A DNA stretch of 64,000 nucleotides from Cyclobacteriaceae bacterium. Lineage in GTDB: Bacteria > Bacteroidota > Bacteroidia > Cytophagales > Cyclobacteriaceae. Of this stretch, positions 20,041 through 26,779 are shown piece by piece. Numbering within the stretch: the first letter of the stretch is position 1; the number at the start of each line of letters is the position of its first letter. A model generated the notes under the pieces. The model saw only the letters and a list, made by a program, of their open reading frames with translations. It had not been told where the DNA came from and searched no databases. A program made the position numbers and the translations under genes. The stretch is taken from positions 763,177-827,176 of the forward strand of contig JAHBTX010000004.1 of the NCBI GenBank assembly GCA_019638395.1, given 5' to 3'.

Positions 20041-20152
20041 TTACATTACTCCAATACGTTCAAGAAAAATTTAATGAATTAAAGACCTGGTAGCCAATAG
20101 TTAAAATGCGCTTACTTTACGAACTTGTCTTTGCGTGAAAAAAATCTGAAGT

Positions 20153-20959
20153 ATGTATTCCTTTCTCAATAATGAATTTCTACCTGCCGAGAAAACGCTC
20201 GTGCACGTTAGCGATCTGGCCGTGCAACGTGGGTATGGTATCTTCGATTTCTTTAAAACCATAAATGGGAAAATCCCATTTTTTGATAACTACCTTGATC
20301 GGTTTTATCGTTCGGCAGAATTTATGCACTTGCCGGTAACGCTTTCGCGTGACGAATTGAAAAAAGTAGTGTTTGAATTATTGAAAAAAAATGGTGCTAC
20401 CGATGCCGGAATCAAAATGGTGCTCACCGGTGGCTACTCGCCCGATGGTTACGAAATAGCAACGCCCAACCTGATTATTACACAACATGCGTTAACCATG
20501 CCTTCACCTAAGGTACTGGAACAGGGCGTTAAGATTATTACCCACGAGTTCAGGCGCGAAATGCCAATGGTTAAATCAATTAACTATACTACCGGTGTGT
20601 GGCTGCAACAAAAGGTAAAAGCAGCCAACGCCTATGATGTGTTGTATCATTTGAATGGTGAGGTAAGTGAGTTTCCGCGCTGTAACCTGTTTGTAGTAAA
20701 GGCAGATGGTGCAATGGTTACACCCCAGGCACATGTATTGGAAGGGATTACCCGAAAAAATATTTTATCCATGCAGCGGGTTATCGCATGCAAAGTAACG
20801 TTGGAAGATGTGCTGCTGGCCCGCGAAGTATTTTTAACCAGTACTACCAAACGCGCGGTACCCATTGTGCAGGTAAATGATATGCGCATTGGTACCGGCA
20901 AACCCGGGCCGGTTGTGCAGCAGGTGTTGGAGGAGTTGTTGAATAGGGAAGTGCTATAA
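20153..20959 (+). CDS. Class IV aminotransferase (BCAT/D-amino-acid type)
   Basis: A 268-residue PLP enzyme of fold type IV. The N-terminal VHVSDLAVQRGYGIFDFFKT carries the conserved RG(Y/F)G(I/V)F(E/D) motif. MVKSINYTTGVW (about 140-151) holds the expected PLP lysine, and EVSEFPRCNLFVV the conserved Glu and Asn. The family covers branched-chain aminotransferase, D-amino-acid aminotransferase and 4-amino-4-deoxychorismate lyase, and substrate cannot be decided from sequence alone. A truncated group II intron end begins two bases after its stop codon. Confidence 0.85.
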   Translation: MYSFLNNEFLPAEKTLVHVSDLAVQRGYGIFDFFKTINGKIPFFDNYLDRFYRSAEFMHLPVTLSRDELKKVVFELLKKNGATDAGIKMVLTGGYSPDGYEIATPNLIITQHALTMPSPKVLEQGVKIITHEFRREMPMVKSINYTTGVWLQQKVKAANAYDVLYHLNGEVSEFPRCNLFVVKADGAMVTPQAHVLEGITRKNILSMQRVIACKVTLEDVLLAREVFLTSTTKRAVPIVQVNDMRIGTGKPGPVVQQVLEELLNREVL

Positions 20960-20961
20960 GC

Positions 20962-21010
20962 ACGGTTCTGTGAGAGGTTTAGGGGTGAAACTCCCCTTTA
21001 CCTACTCGAT
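20962..21010 (+). mobile_element. 5'-truncated group II intron fragment (last 49 nt)
   Basis: This stretch is identical over 48 nt to 28083-28130, the end of domain V and all of domain VI of the full intron in this window; the next base also matches. It starts inside the 3' strand of domain V, so everything upstream is missing. It sits between the aminotransferase stop and the stop of the antitoxin-like gene. Perfect identity suggests recent origin. A 5'-truncated copy is what incomplete target-primed reverse transcription would leave. Confidence 0.8.
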
Positions 21011-21172
21011 CTATCGTCCCACTGTTTTTAGGTTGGAATTTTTTAATCTGTCCGCAATGTACTTTTTCAATTGTTCTAAAGTCATGTTTTGGGTCTCTTC
21101 ACTAATCTTGTCGCGAATGTCCCGCATCATTTTAACTGCGTCAAATGTCTTTGTTTTCTCTTTAGTCGCCAT
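21011..21172 (-). CDS. Small antitoxin-like protein next to PIN gene
   Basis: A 53-residue frame starting MATKEKTKTFDAVKMMRDIR and containing ISEETQNMTLEQLKKYI. It is short, charged and helical, and resembles small partners encoded beside PIN-domain toxins (the TFDAVKMMRDIRDKI pattern). It starts 11 nt inside the 3' end of the PIN gene, so the two were translationally coupled with the toxin first. Its stop codon directly abuts the intron fragment. The antitoxin role is inferred from context and general pattern. Confidence 0.6.
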   Translation of the reverse strand: MATKEKTKTFDAVKMMRDIRDKISEETQNMTLEQLKKYIADRLKNSNLKTVGR

Positions 21173-21587
21173 ATCTCACTAATTCTTGTGGTGTTCTAAT
21201 CTCAATTGTCGGGTAACCCAGTCTCAAATTTACTGAATTATAACCTTTTATTCTATCAAGGTTTACAATGTGTTTAAAGTTCCAACTCGCCAGTACATCT
21301 ACCCGGTTTATTGTCGCTAGGGCAATATGTCGGCAATCTTCAAGGCTAGTTCGCCCAACAACTTTCTCGATAATGTATCTGTCGGCCAGATTCATTATTT
21401 CTTCAGTCAATTCGATTCTTTCAAATCTGTCAGTCGGATATTTTAAAAGTAACTCATTCACATGTTTTGGAGCTTGAATTAACTCTAATTCAAGTAAGTC
21501 CGATATTACAAATTTAACTTCGTTGTCCTCAAGTCTTTTAAAGAGTCTTTGGGTAGGGTCTTTGAATTCTTCATCGAAAAATCCACC
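21162..21587 (-). pseudogene. PIN-domain toxin gene lacking its N-terminus
   Basis: The frame from GGFFDEEFKDPTQRLF to the stop encodes about 141 residues of a VapC-like PIN protein. It includes the acidic segment TSLEDCRHIALATINRVDVLASWNFKHIVN that carries later catalytic acids. A stop codon lies immediately upstream, where sequence from the adjoining IS110 transposase takes over. The first dozen or so residues are missing, including the usual first active-site Asp (a DTS motif in this family). An ATG at 21461 could give a shorter product, but it would lack the catalytic N-terminus. Probably inactive. Confidence 0.7.
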
Positions 21588-22534
21588 TTATTGATTCCGT
21601 GTCCTACTTCACTCATCAATGTCAATACTGTAGAGTGGCTTACGCCTTCAATGGCGAGTAGATCAACTCCCTCGAAGTATTGATAAGAAAGTAAGTTGAT
21701 GTTGATATCCGGGTTGTTCTTGTTGATGCGTTTATGAACTTTACCTTCAATGTGATGTTGTTTTTTATTATCATCCTTATTGATTTGTTCATTAAGAAGC
21801 TTTTGTATCTGCTTGTCGCACTCACTGATCTTTCCTTGAAAGATTAGATACAACTCATATTCATGGTTCAACGAAAACAGCAAGTCTTTCCTTCCATTAC
21901 TTTGCAAGGCTTTAGCTATTTCCTGTTCTGATTTTTTACAGTTCCCATGTCGCAGTGAAGCAAGCTTTTCAGGATTCATTTCGCCTTTACAGATGGCATC
22001 GATAATGCTTAGTCCGGTGAGTCCGGTTACATCTTTCACCACAACGTCCAATCGAAGATTGAGTAATCGCAAATACTTTTGCATTTTGCGTGACGTGTCA
22101 GCAGCTTGCTCAAGCAAATTAGCCCGGTGTCTGCAATAGGTTCGGAGTTGTTCGGTGGCTTCATCGGGAAGGAAACTTCCACTTAAAAGTCCAAGGGTGT
22201 GAAGTTTTTGAATCTATTGGCAATCCTTTACGTCCGTCTTTTTCCCCTTGATGTTCTTGGTGAATTTTCCATTGCAAAGAATGACTTCAAGTCCAACACC
22301 TTGTAGGGTGGTGAAAAGACTTTGCCAGTAAGTACCGGTACTTTCCATGGCTACCGTCTTAACTTCATTGTCCAGCAGCCATTGTGCAAGCGCCAGGAGG
22401 TCTTCATTATACACACCAAATTCTTTCACATCTTCATCGCACTGGCCAATAGCCACGTAATGAGAACGACTACCCACATCAATACCTGCAGCCTGTGGGT
22501 TTACTACATCGAGAGCCATTTTTTCCTTTTTCAT
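21588..22534 (-). pseudogene. IS110-family transposase, interrupted and 3'-truncated
   Basis: The start MKKEKMALDVVNPQAAGIDVG leads into the DEDD-type N-terminal domain (VAMESTGTYW, NGKFTKNIKGKKTDVKDCQ). An in-frame TAG at 22214-22216 then stands where relatives have Trp (CQ-stop-IQKLHTLGLL). The same frame continues through the linker to the C-terminal domain (LLAIEGVSHSTVLTLMSEVGHGI) and breaks off at the PIN gene. The last part of the Transposase_20 domain, with its catalytic Ser, and the element's right end are missing. IS110 enzymes recombine DNA under guidance of a bridge RNA. This copy is dead. Confidence 0.85.
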
Positions 22535-22643
22535 AATTAAAGGGTTAAGGGTTTGAAAAAATGCTCTAAGGAAATGTATTTTCGTATAGAAATTATTCTG
22601 AACGGGGTTCATGCTTAAGCGTGACCACCAATTAAATTGTCCT

Positions 22644-22671
22644 AAAGTCCCGATTTGCTGATCGGGACTTT
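22644..22671 (-). ncRNA. Strong hairpin upstream of IS110 transposase, possible bridge-RNA 5' stem-loop
   Basis: Perfect 11-bp arms AAAGTCCCGAT / ATCGGGACTTT surround a 6-nt loop, about 110 nt upstream of the transposase start, where IS110 elements encode their bridge RNA. The following sequence was not resolved into target and donor loops. On the plus strand it also ends in a T run and could simply be a terminator. Confidence 0.35.
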
Positions 22672-22804
22672 TTACATTTCAACCAGAATTACGCTCGGGT
22701 TTTTACACGCCATTGGGCCAACGGTCTTTCATAGAGCACAACTAAGGTACGGTGTGTCCGTTAGCTTTCGAAATTGATTTTCGTCCCGGAAATGGGATGA
22801 ATTG

Positions 22805-22935
22805 CCTACAACGTTGGTATATGCGAAGTTGCTGGTTTAGTAAAGTTAAATTGTCAACCGTAACAAAACTTTATTTGAAAACTAAACTAACAATTTAAAC
22901 TGTACCCAGCAATTTTGCATATATTTTGTTGGCGG
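22805..22935. repeat. 131-bp imperfect palindrome
   Basis: The outer arms begin CCTACAAC and end GTTGGCGG. Within them TATATGCGAAGTTGCTGG pairs with CCAGCAATTTTGCATATA, and inner arms AGTTAAATTGT / ACAATTTAAACT continue the pairing to a loop of about 30 nt. It lies just 3' of the minus-strand accessory gene block. It has no open frame. It could be a MITE-like element or an integron attC-like site, though strict attC core boxes are not present. Confidence 0.6.
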
Positions 22936-22973
22936 TTTGTGCCTGTTGCTGTTCCACATTCTCTTAAATGAGA

Positions 22974-22995
22974 AGAGCTGTCATAAAACAGCTCT
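22974..22995. other. Short hairpin downstream of the accessory block
   Basis: AGAGCTGT and ACAGCTCT pair perfectly over 8 bp around a 6-nt loop, 31 nt beyond the stop of the minus-strand PH-like gene. There is no clear T run, so termination is only a possibility. Confidence 0.35.
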
Positions 22996-23026
22996 CCTTC
23001 ATAAATTAATTTCTAGGGTGTTATTG

Positions 23027-23407
23027 TCAGGTGCTCGCCATTTGCTCCCTTGTAATTTTAATAATCTTTCTTTTTTTATAAGTAAACAACCTATAAGTCG
23101 CTCCGGTTTCCGTTTTTATTTTAATCCTATTGGGTATAACGAAACCATAGAAAGGCCTTATACTTTTTATTTGACTGTAAGGAATCGAGAAATCAAAACG
23201 TGAGTGATTTGGTCTCTTACTTTTGAATTCCATTTTTTGACTAGTCAATAATAATGTCCCCCGTTTTGCTCTCCAGACGTCTTCAAACATCTTATCATCT
23301 CTCACAACTTTTTGGCTAAACAGCACACTATCCTTAACTACATTACCCTGTGCGTTTAAAGTGCCAATCATCAGAATCAAAAAAGCTATAGTAATTCTGG
23401 AATTCAT
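23027..23407 (-). CDS. Small exported protein with PH/GRAM-like domain
   Basis: A 126-residue protein with a signal peptide (about 1-19, ending LNAQ). The rest looks like a small PH/GRAM-like barrel: RGTLLLTSQKMEFKSKR, then FSIPYSQIKSIRPFYGFVIPNRIKIKT and YRLFTYKKRKII. The pattern of a strand pair, an S-x-I-K-S-I turn and a basic end is typical of bacterial PH-like domains that bind membranes or proteins. It is third in an AT-rich minus-strand block with the lipoprotein and HTH genes, 30 nt after the lipoprotein stop. Function unknown. Confidence 0.6.
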   Translation of the reverse strand: MNSRITIAFLILMIGTLNAQGNVVKDSVLFSQKVVRDDKMFEDVWRAKRGTLLLTSQKMEFKSKRPNHSRFDFSIPYSQIKSIRPFYGFVIPNRIKIKTETGATYRLFTYKKRKIIKITREQMAST

Positions 23408-23437
23408 AACTAATATGTTTTTATTTTAGACTCAGTA

Positions 23438-24244
23438 CTAAATAACGTATGGCGCGCAATTTCCAGTTGAGCATTCCTGTCGCCAACCTCCGTCACATTG
23501 AAATGCAAAATGACAGTAATCGTTTGCCCACGCATCTGTGATTGCAACAACACCCATGACGATAGCACCTACTATCGCACCGGGGCCACTAATGGTAGCT
23601 CCAATAATAGCTCCAACTGCAGCTGTTAAAACTACTGACCTTACAATTCTCCATGCAGTCCTAAACCAACCTTTTGTTCTGGCTATTGCCATTATTTCTC
23701 CATTGGCTATGGAATAGGACACATCCACCAATCCATTATAATTGGAAGTTAAGGCGTCCCATGTATTAAGGAGATTACTCCTCTCAGAAGCTGACATTGA
23801 ATAATTATTTGAAATTTCATTTCGCATTTGAGAAATAATATTTTGTACCTCCCATTGTTCATAAATACCATTTTCAAAAATTACTGACAACCTGTTGAGA
23901 TAATCATATGAGTAGCTTCCATAAGCAATTCCATTACTGTTAAGAATCTCCTGAAAATTGTACAGATCAATTTCTTGTGTTCTAGCAGAAGGATGATTGT
24001 CCTGCTTCCCAGACACGAACTTCGGTTTTAATTTTTGAAATTCTGCGTCAAAATTAAAGTTGTACTGATTAGCAAAGTAATCCGAGACGTTTTTCATAGA
24101 TGCATTTCCATCACCTATAAACGCTTTCAAACCTTCAGAAATTGCAGTGATTTCTATTTCTTTTTCTTTTTTTAGTTTTTGTACATTTTCTTCGCAATGT
24201 GTGAATACGAAAAGTAAGGTTAGGCTCAACAAAACAAATTTCAT
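23438..24244 (-). CDS. Accessory lipoprotein with hydrophobic Gly-rich C-terminal segment
   Basis: About 268 residues from MKFVLLSLTLLFVFTHC, a lipoprotein signal with the lipid-modified Cys at 17 (the frame also allows starts at 24274 and 24319). The middle is polar and helical. Near the C-terminus lies a long Gly/Ala-rich hydrophobic stretch (VLTAAVGAIIGATISGPG followed by AIVGAIVMGVVAITDAW) and then a tail with four cysteines (DYCHFAFQCDGGWRQEC, GNC). Such a glycine-zipper segment can insert in membranes. I do not recognise the family. It is encoded between the small HTH gene and the PH-like gene on the same strand, within mobile surroundings. Confidence 0.55.
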   Translation of the reverse strand: MKFVLLSLTLLFVFTHCEENVQKLKKEKEIEITAISEGLKAFIGDGNASMKNVSDYFANQYNFNFDAEFQKLKPKFVSGKQDNHPSARTQEIDLYNFQEILNSNGIAYGSYSYDYLNRLSVIFENGIYEQWEVQNIISQMRNEISNNYSMSASERSNLLNTWDALTSNYNGLVDVSYSIANGEIMAIARTKGWFRTAWRIVRSVVLTAAVGAIIGATISGPGAIVGAIVMGVVAITDAWANDYCHFAFQCDGGWRQECSTGNCAPYVI

Positions 24245-24347
24245 AGGCCTACTTGATTGGGGTAATTTTTTCATAGTAAGATTGGATTTAGTTTTAACAT
24301 TGTTGGTTCCTTTGACCATTAATACCCTAATAACGATTTTGACACGG

Positions 24348-24566
24348 TCAATTTTTGGCCGTCTGCTTATTTCTCAAAAAATATTTTTTCGTTTTCTTAC
24401 AATAGACTACGTCATGTCCCAGCATTCGCAAACTACTTATCATTCTACGTGCCGTCCTTTCAGAGATATTATACTTTTCAACAAGGTAATTTGGAGATTG
24501 GAGAAATCCTTTTTCAATCAAGGAAAGAATGTATTCAAGCCTTTCGGAGTAAGTTAGAAAATCCAT
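24348..24566 (-). CDS. Small helix-turn-helix protein
   Basis: A 72-residue protein consisting of a single winged-helix-like HTH: MDFLTYSERLEYILSLIEKG, then YLVEKYNISERTARRMISSLR, where the recognition helix is expected, and a basic C-terminal tail. It resembles the N-terminal HTH of DeoR/WYL-type regulators but has no effector domain. It is the first gene of the three-gene accessory block, so it is a candidate local regulator. No operator was identified. Confidence 0.6.
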   Translation of the reverse strand: MDFLTYSERLEYILSLIEKGFLQSPNYLVEKYNISERTARRMISSLRMLGHDVVYCKKTKKYFLRNKQTAKN

Positions 24567-24686
24567 AAATAAATTTTTACAACATGAAATTCGGTTAACG
24601 CTTTATTATCCTATGGATGGTGCCTGGCATAACCGCCAACCTTTAGATTTACTTCAACATAATTTATCGTAGTAATCGTAACTTTT

Positions 24687-24870
24687 GTGGGTAAGTGGGT
24701 AACCGCTTCGGTTATCCAGCTTATCCACAAAAAAAGCAGCCGGAGCACTATGCCGCCAACCAGGTTGAGGGCTTATCAAACGATTCAGTCCGGCTGCTAA
24801 TTTAAGTTGTGAGAGGGGATCAAATAGATATTCAAGGCTGCGGGCCTATTATAAAGGTTTCGATCCAATG
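24687..24870 (+). ncRNA. Candidate IS110 bridge RNA
   Basis: Three hairpins occur in the order known for IS621-type bridge RNAs. A long 5' stem-loop is at 24687-24728 (arms of about 20 nt). A hairpin with 10-bp arms AGCAGCCGGA / TCCGGCTGCT and a 44-nt loop is at 24735-24798. A hairpin with GGATC / GATCC arms and a 40-nt loop is at 24817-24866. In loop one, CCGCCAACC (24753-24761) equals the left flank 24633-24641, and CAAACGAT (24777-24784) is complementary to the right flank 25959-25966. In loop two, ATAGATAT (24824-24831) equals the element's right end 25953-25960, and TAAAGGTT (24852-24859) is complementary to its left end 24638-24645. These fit target and donor guides. Confidence 0.65.
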
Positions 24871-24903
24871 CTCATTTTAGTTTAATTACCTAAACCAAAA
24901 GCT

Positions 24904-25936
24904 ATGGAAAACCATCACCAAAATCAACCGTACCATTGGATACTCGGTATTGATGTATCCAAAGAAAGTATTGATGCCTGTCTAATCCGTCAACAAGATG
25001 GGCAGCTTGCTGGAGAACAAGTTCTTCACAACAACGTATCGGGATTCAAACAATTCCTCAAAGCCTGGTGTAAACAAATGGAATGTGAATGCGACCATCA
25101 CACTCTTTGTTGTATGGAACACACTGGCTTGTATACACGCCTCGCTGGTACACTACCTGCTCAGCCGTGATGTGCACGTTTATTGGAAAGCTCTGCAGAT
25201 CAAACGCAGCCAGGACTGGTAAGAGGAAAGTCTGATAAAATTGATGCCCAGCGTATCGCCCGATATGCATCGTTTAGAACAGATAAAGCCCAGATCATGC
25301 AAATAAAGTGTATTAACGCTGGAAAAACTGAAAGATCTTCAGGCTAACGTGAAGACGCCTGCTCAAATCATTACAAACCATTCGAACAAGCTCCGAAGAG
25401 TTAAAAACAATTTGGATACCTCAACAAAGCAAAATTAATGGACAAGATAAAACCGGAAGCTATTCGCGGGTTGGAAAGAGTTTGGATAAAGTAGATGAAC
25501 AAATCCTCACTTTCATCGGTGAAGACGAAACTTTAAAACAGAAGTATGATCTGATGTTGTCAATAAAGGGCGTAGGCAAGGTACTGGCTGCAATGTTGTT
25601 GGTTTACACACATGGTTTCAACCGCCTGGCTGATAGCCGAAAACCTTGTTGTTACAGTGGCGTAGCACCCTTTACCTACGAAAGCGTACATCCATACGAG
25701 GTAAGACAGGTGTATCTCAATTTGCAAATGGAGAACTTAAACGAGTCTTGCACATGGCTGCTGTAAGCAGTGTACAACACAACCCCGAATTACACGACTA
25801 TTACAAACGCAAGGTGGAAGAAGGCAAGAATAAAATGTCTGTTATTAATGCCGTAAGAAACAAGTTACTACACCGGATTGTCGCTGTTATAAAACGCGGA
25901 ACACCTTATGAATTGAACCTGAAAAATAATTTATGA
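24904..25936 (+). pseudogene. IS110-family transposase with several frameshifts
   Basis: Pieces of one IS110 transposase lie in different frames. The N-terminus (WILGIDVSKESIDACLI, then CCMEHTGLYT) runs to a stop near 25170. After a poorly preserved middle comes LTFIGEDETLKQKYDLMLSIKGVGKVLAAMLLVYTHGF, then after another shift FANGELKRVLHMAAVSSVQH and VINAVRNKLLHRIVAVIKRG to the stop. The catalytic DEDD and Ser-bearing halves are both recognisable, but no continuous frame exists. It belongs to a different subgroup from the element at 21588-22534. Confidence 0.85.
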
Positions 25937-25960
25937 AACGTTAGTTTTAATCATAGATAT

Positions 25961-26089
25961 CGTTTGGCTATAAAACGTGGCGGCTTTTGAAACCTAATTT
26001 CTCCACCGACACAAAGTTAAGTTAGAAGTTTTATCTTAATTGGCAGTCAGTCACCCGCCATGTTTTTATAGCTTTTGTTGTAGGGCGTT
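25961..26089. repeat. Inverted-repeat element interrupted by the group II intron
   Basis: GCTATAAAACGTGGCGG (25967-25983) pairs with CCGCCATGTTTTTATAGC (26055-26072), with one bulged base, around a spacer of about 70 nt. The outer flank begins CGTTTGGC. The right end (TTTTGTTG then GGGCGTT) resembles the right end of the palindrome at 22805-22935. The intron begins directly after it, and the second IS110 element ends directly before it. Confidence 0.55.
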
Positions 26090-26779
26090 GTGTGCCCTGA
26101 ATGTCTACCAAGGGTACAATATAATGACTTGTTCATTGAATGGTAGGCAATGTTGTAACAAAGATGAGAGACTTTCATCAGGAAGTTGTCTTAGTATGGA
26201 AACGAGCCGGCCACTCTATATATAATGTCGGAGGTCTCACGAAATTCTCGGTCAATGAAATGTTGAAAGAGTGTGCTCTCGACAAGGAGAGAACAGGCTT
26301 ACTTGTCAAACCACCACAAGGTGCTTTGCTTTCAAGGCGTAGGTACTGAGCGTTGTGGAAACGGATTTACTTTCAGTTGTAGGAAAGACAAATTCAGGTG
26401 AGGTCTAAGGAGATGAATGAGAAGAGAGTGAACCATCGTAGAGGTGTCGTAACTAACCTTGTTGTTGCTCAAAACCCGAGGGATCAGCGCCCCGAAGAGA
26501 TAAGTCATAAGCGATACCTGTATTGCGGCTTATGATGAGCGACCGGCACAAAGATGGCATGACCTTAGACTGGGCTTTGTTATGAAACAGGGGAACCTTG
26601 CTGTTGGTGCGAAAGGAAAAGTTATAAGTCCCGTAGGGATAAGACGAATACCGAAACAACAGACAAGGGGCAGATTAGTCCGTAGTAGTGAAGATGCTCT
26701 TGGAAACTTGAGTGGAGCGAAGGGGCTAACATGGTTAGTTTTTTTTTCAAGTCAACGTTAAGTCGAACGATTTACACGA

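Larger units (their letters stand above)
24641..25960 (+). mobile_element. Second IS110-family element (decayed), probable boundaries
   Basis: The ends are inferred from matches between guide-like segments upstream of the transposase and the flanks. The left junction lies within AACC at 24638-24641 and the right junction within AT at 25959-25960. The non-coding left part is about 260 nt and holds the bridge-RNA candidate. The transposase follows and is broken by frameshifts. The two junctions do not show one identical core dinucleotide, so exact ends are uncertain by a few bases. Confidence 0.6.

Noticed and set aside
21506-21587. The transposase frame runs on past the junction and adds about 27 residues
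   Set aside because: These residues are the PIN gene read in another frame, so they are not part of the transposase.
22968-23000. The hairpin after the PH-like gene as a firm intrinsic terminator
   Set aside because: It has no T run on the minus strand.
22805-26089. Calling the palindromes true integron attC sites
   Set aside because: The RYYYAAC and GTTRRRY core boxes are not present at the expected ends and no integron integrase gene is in the window.
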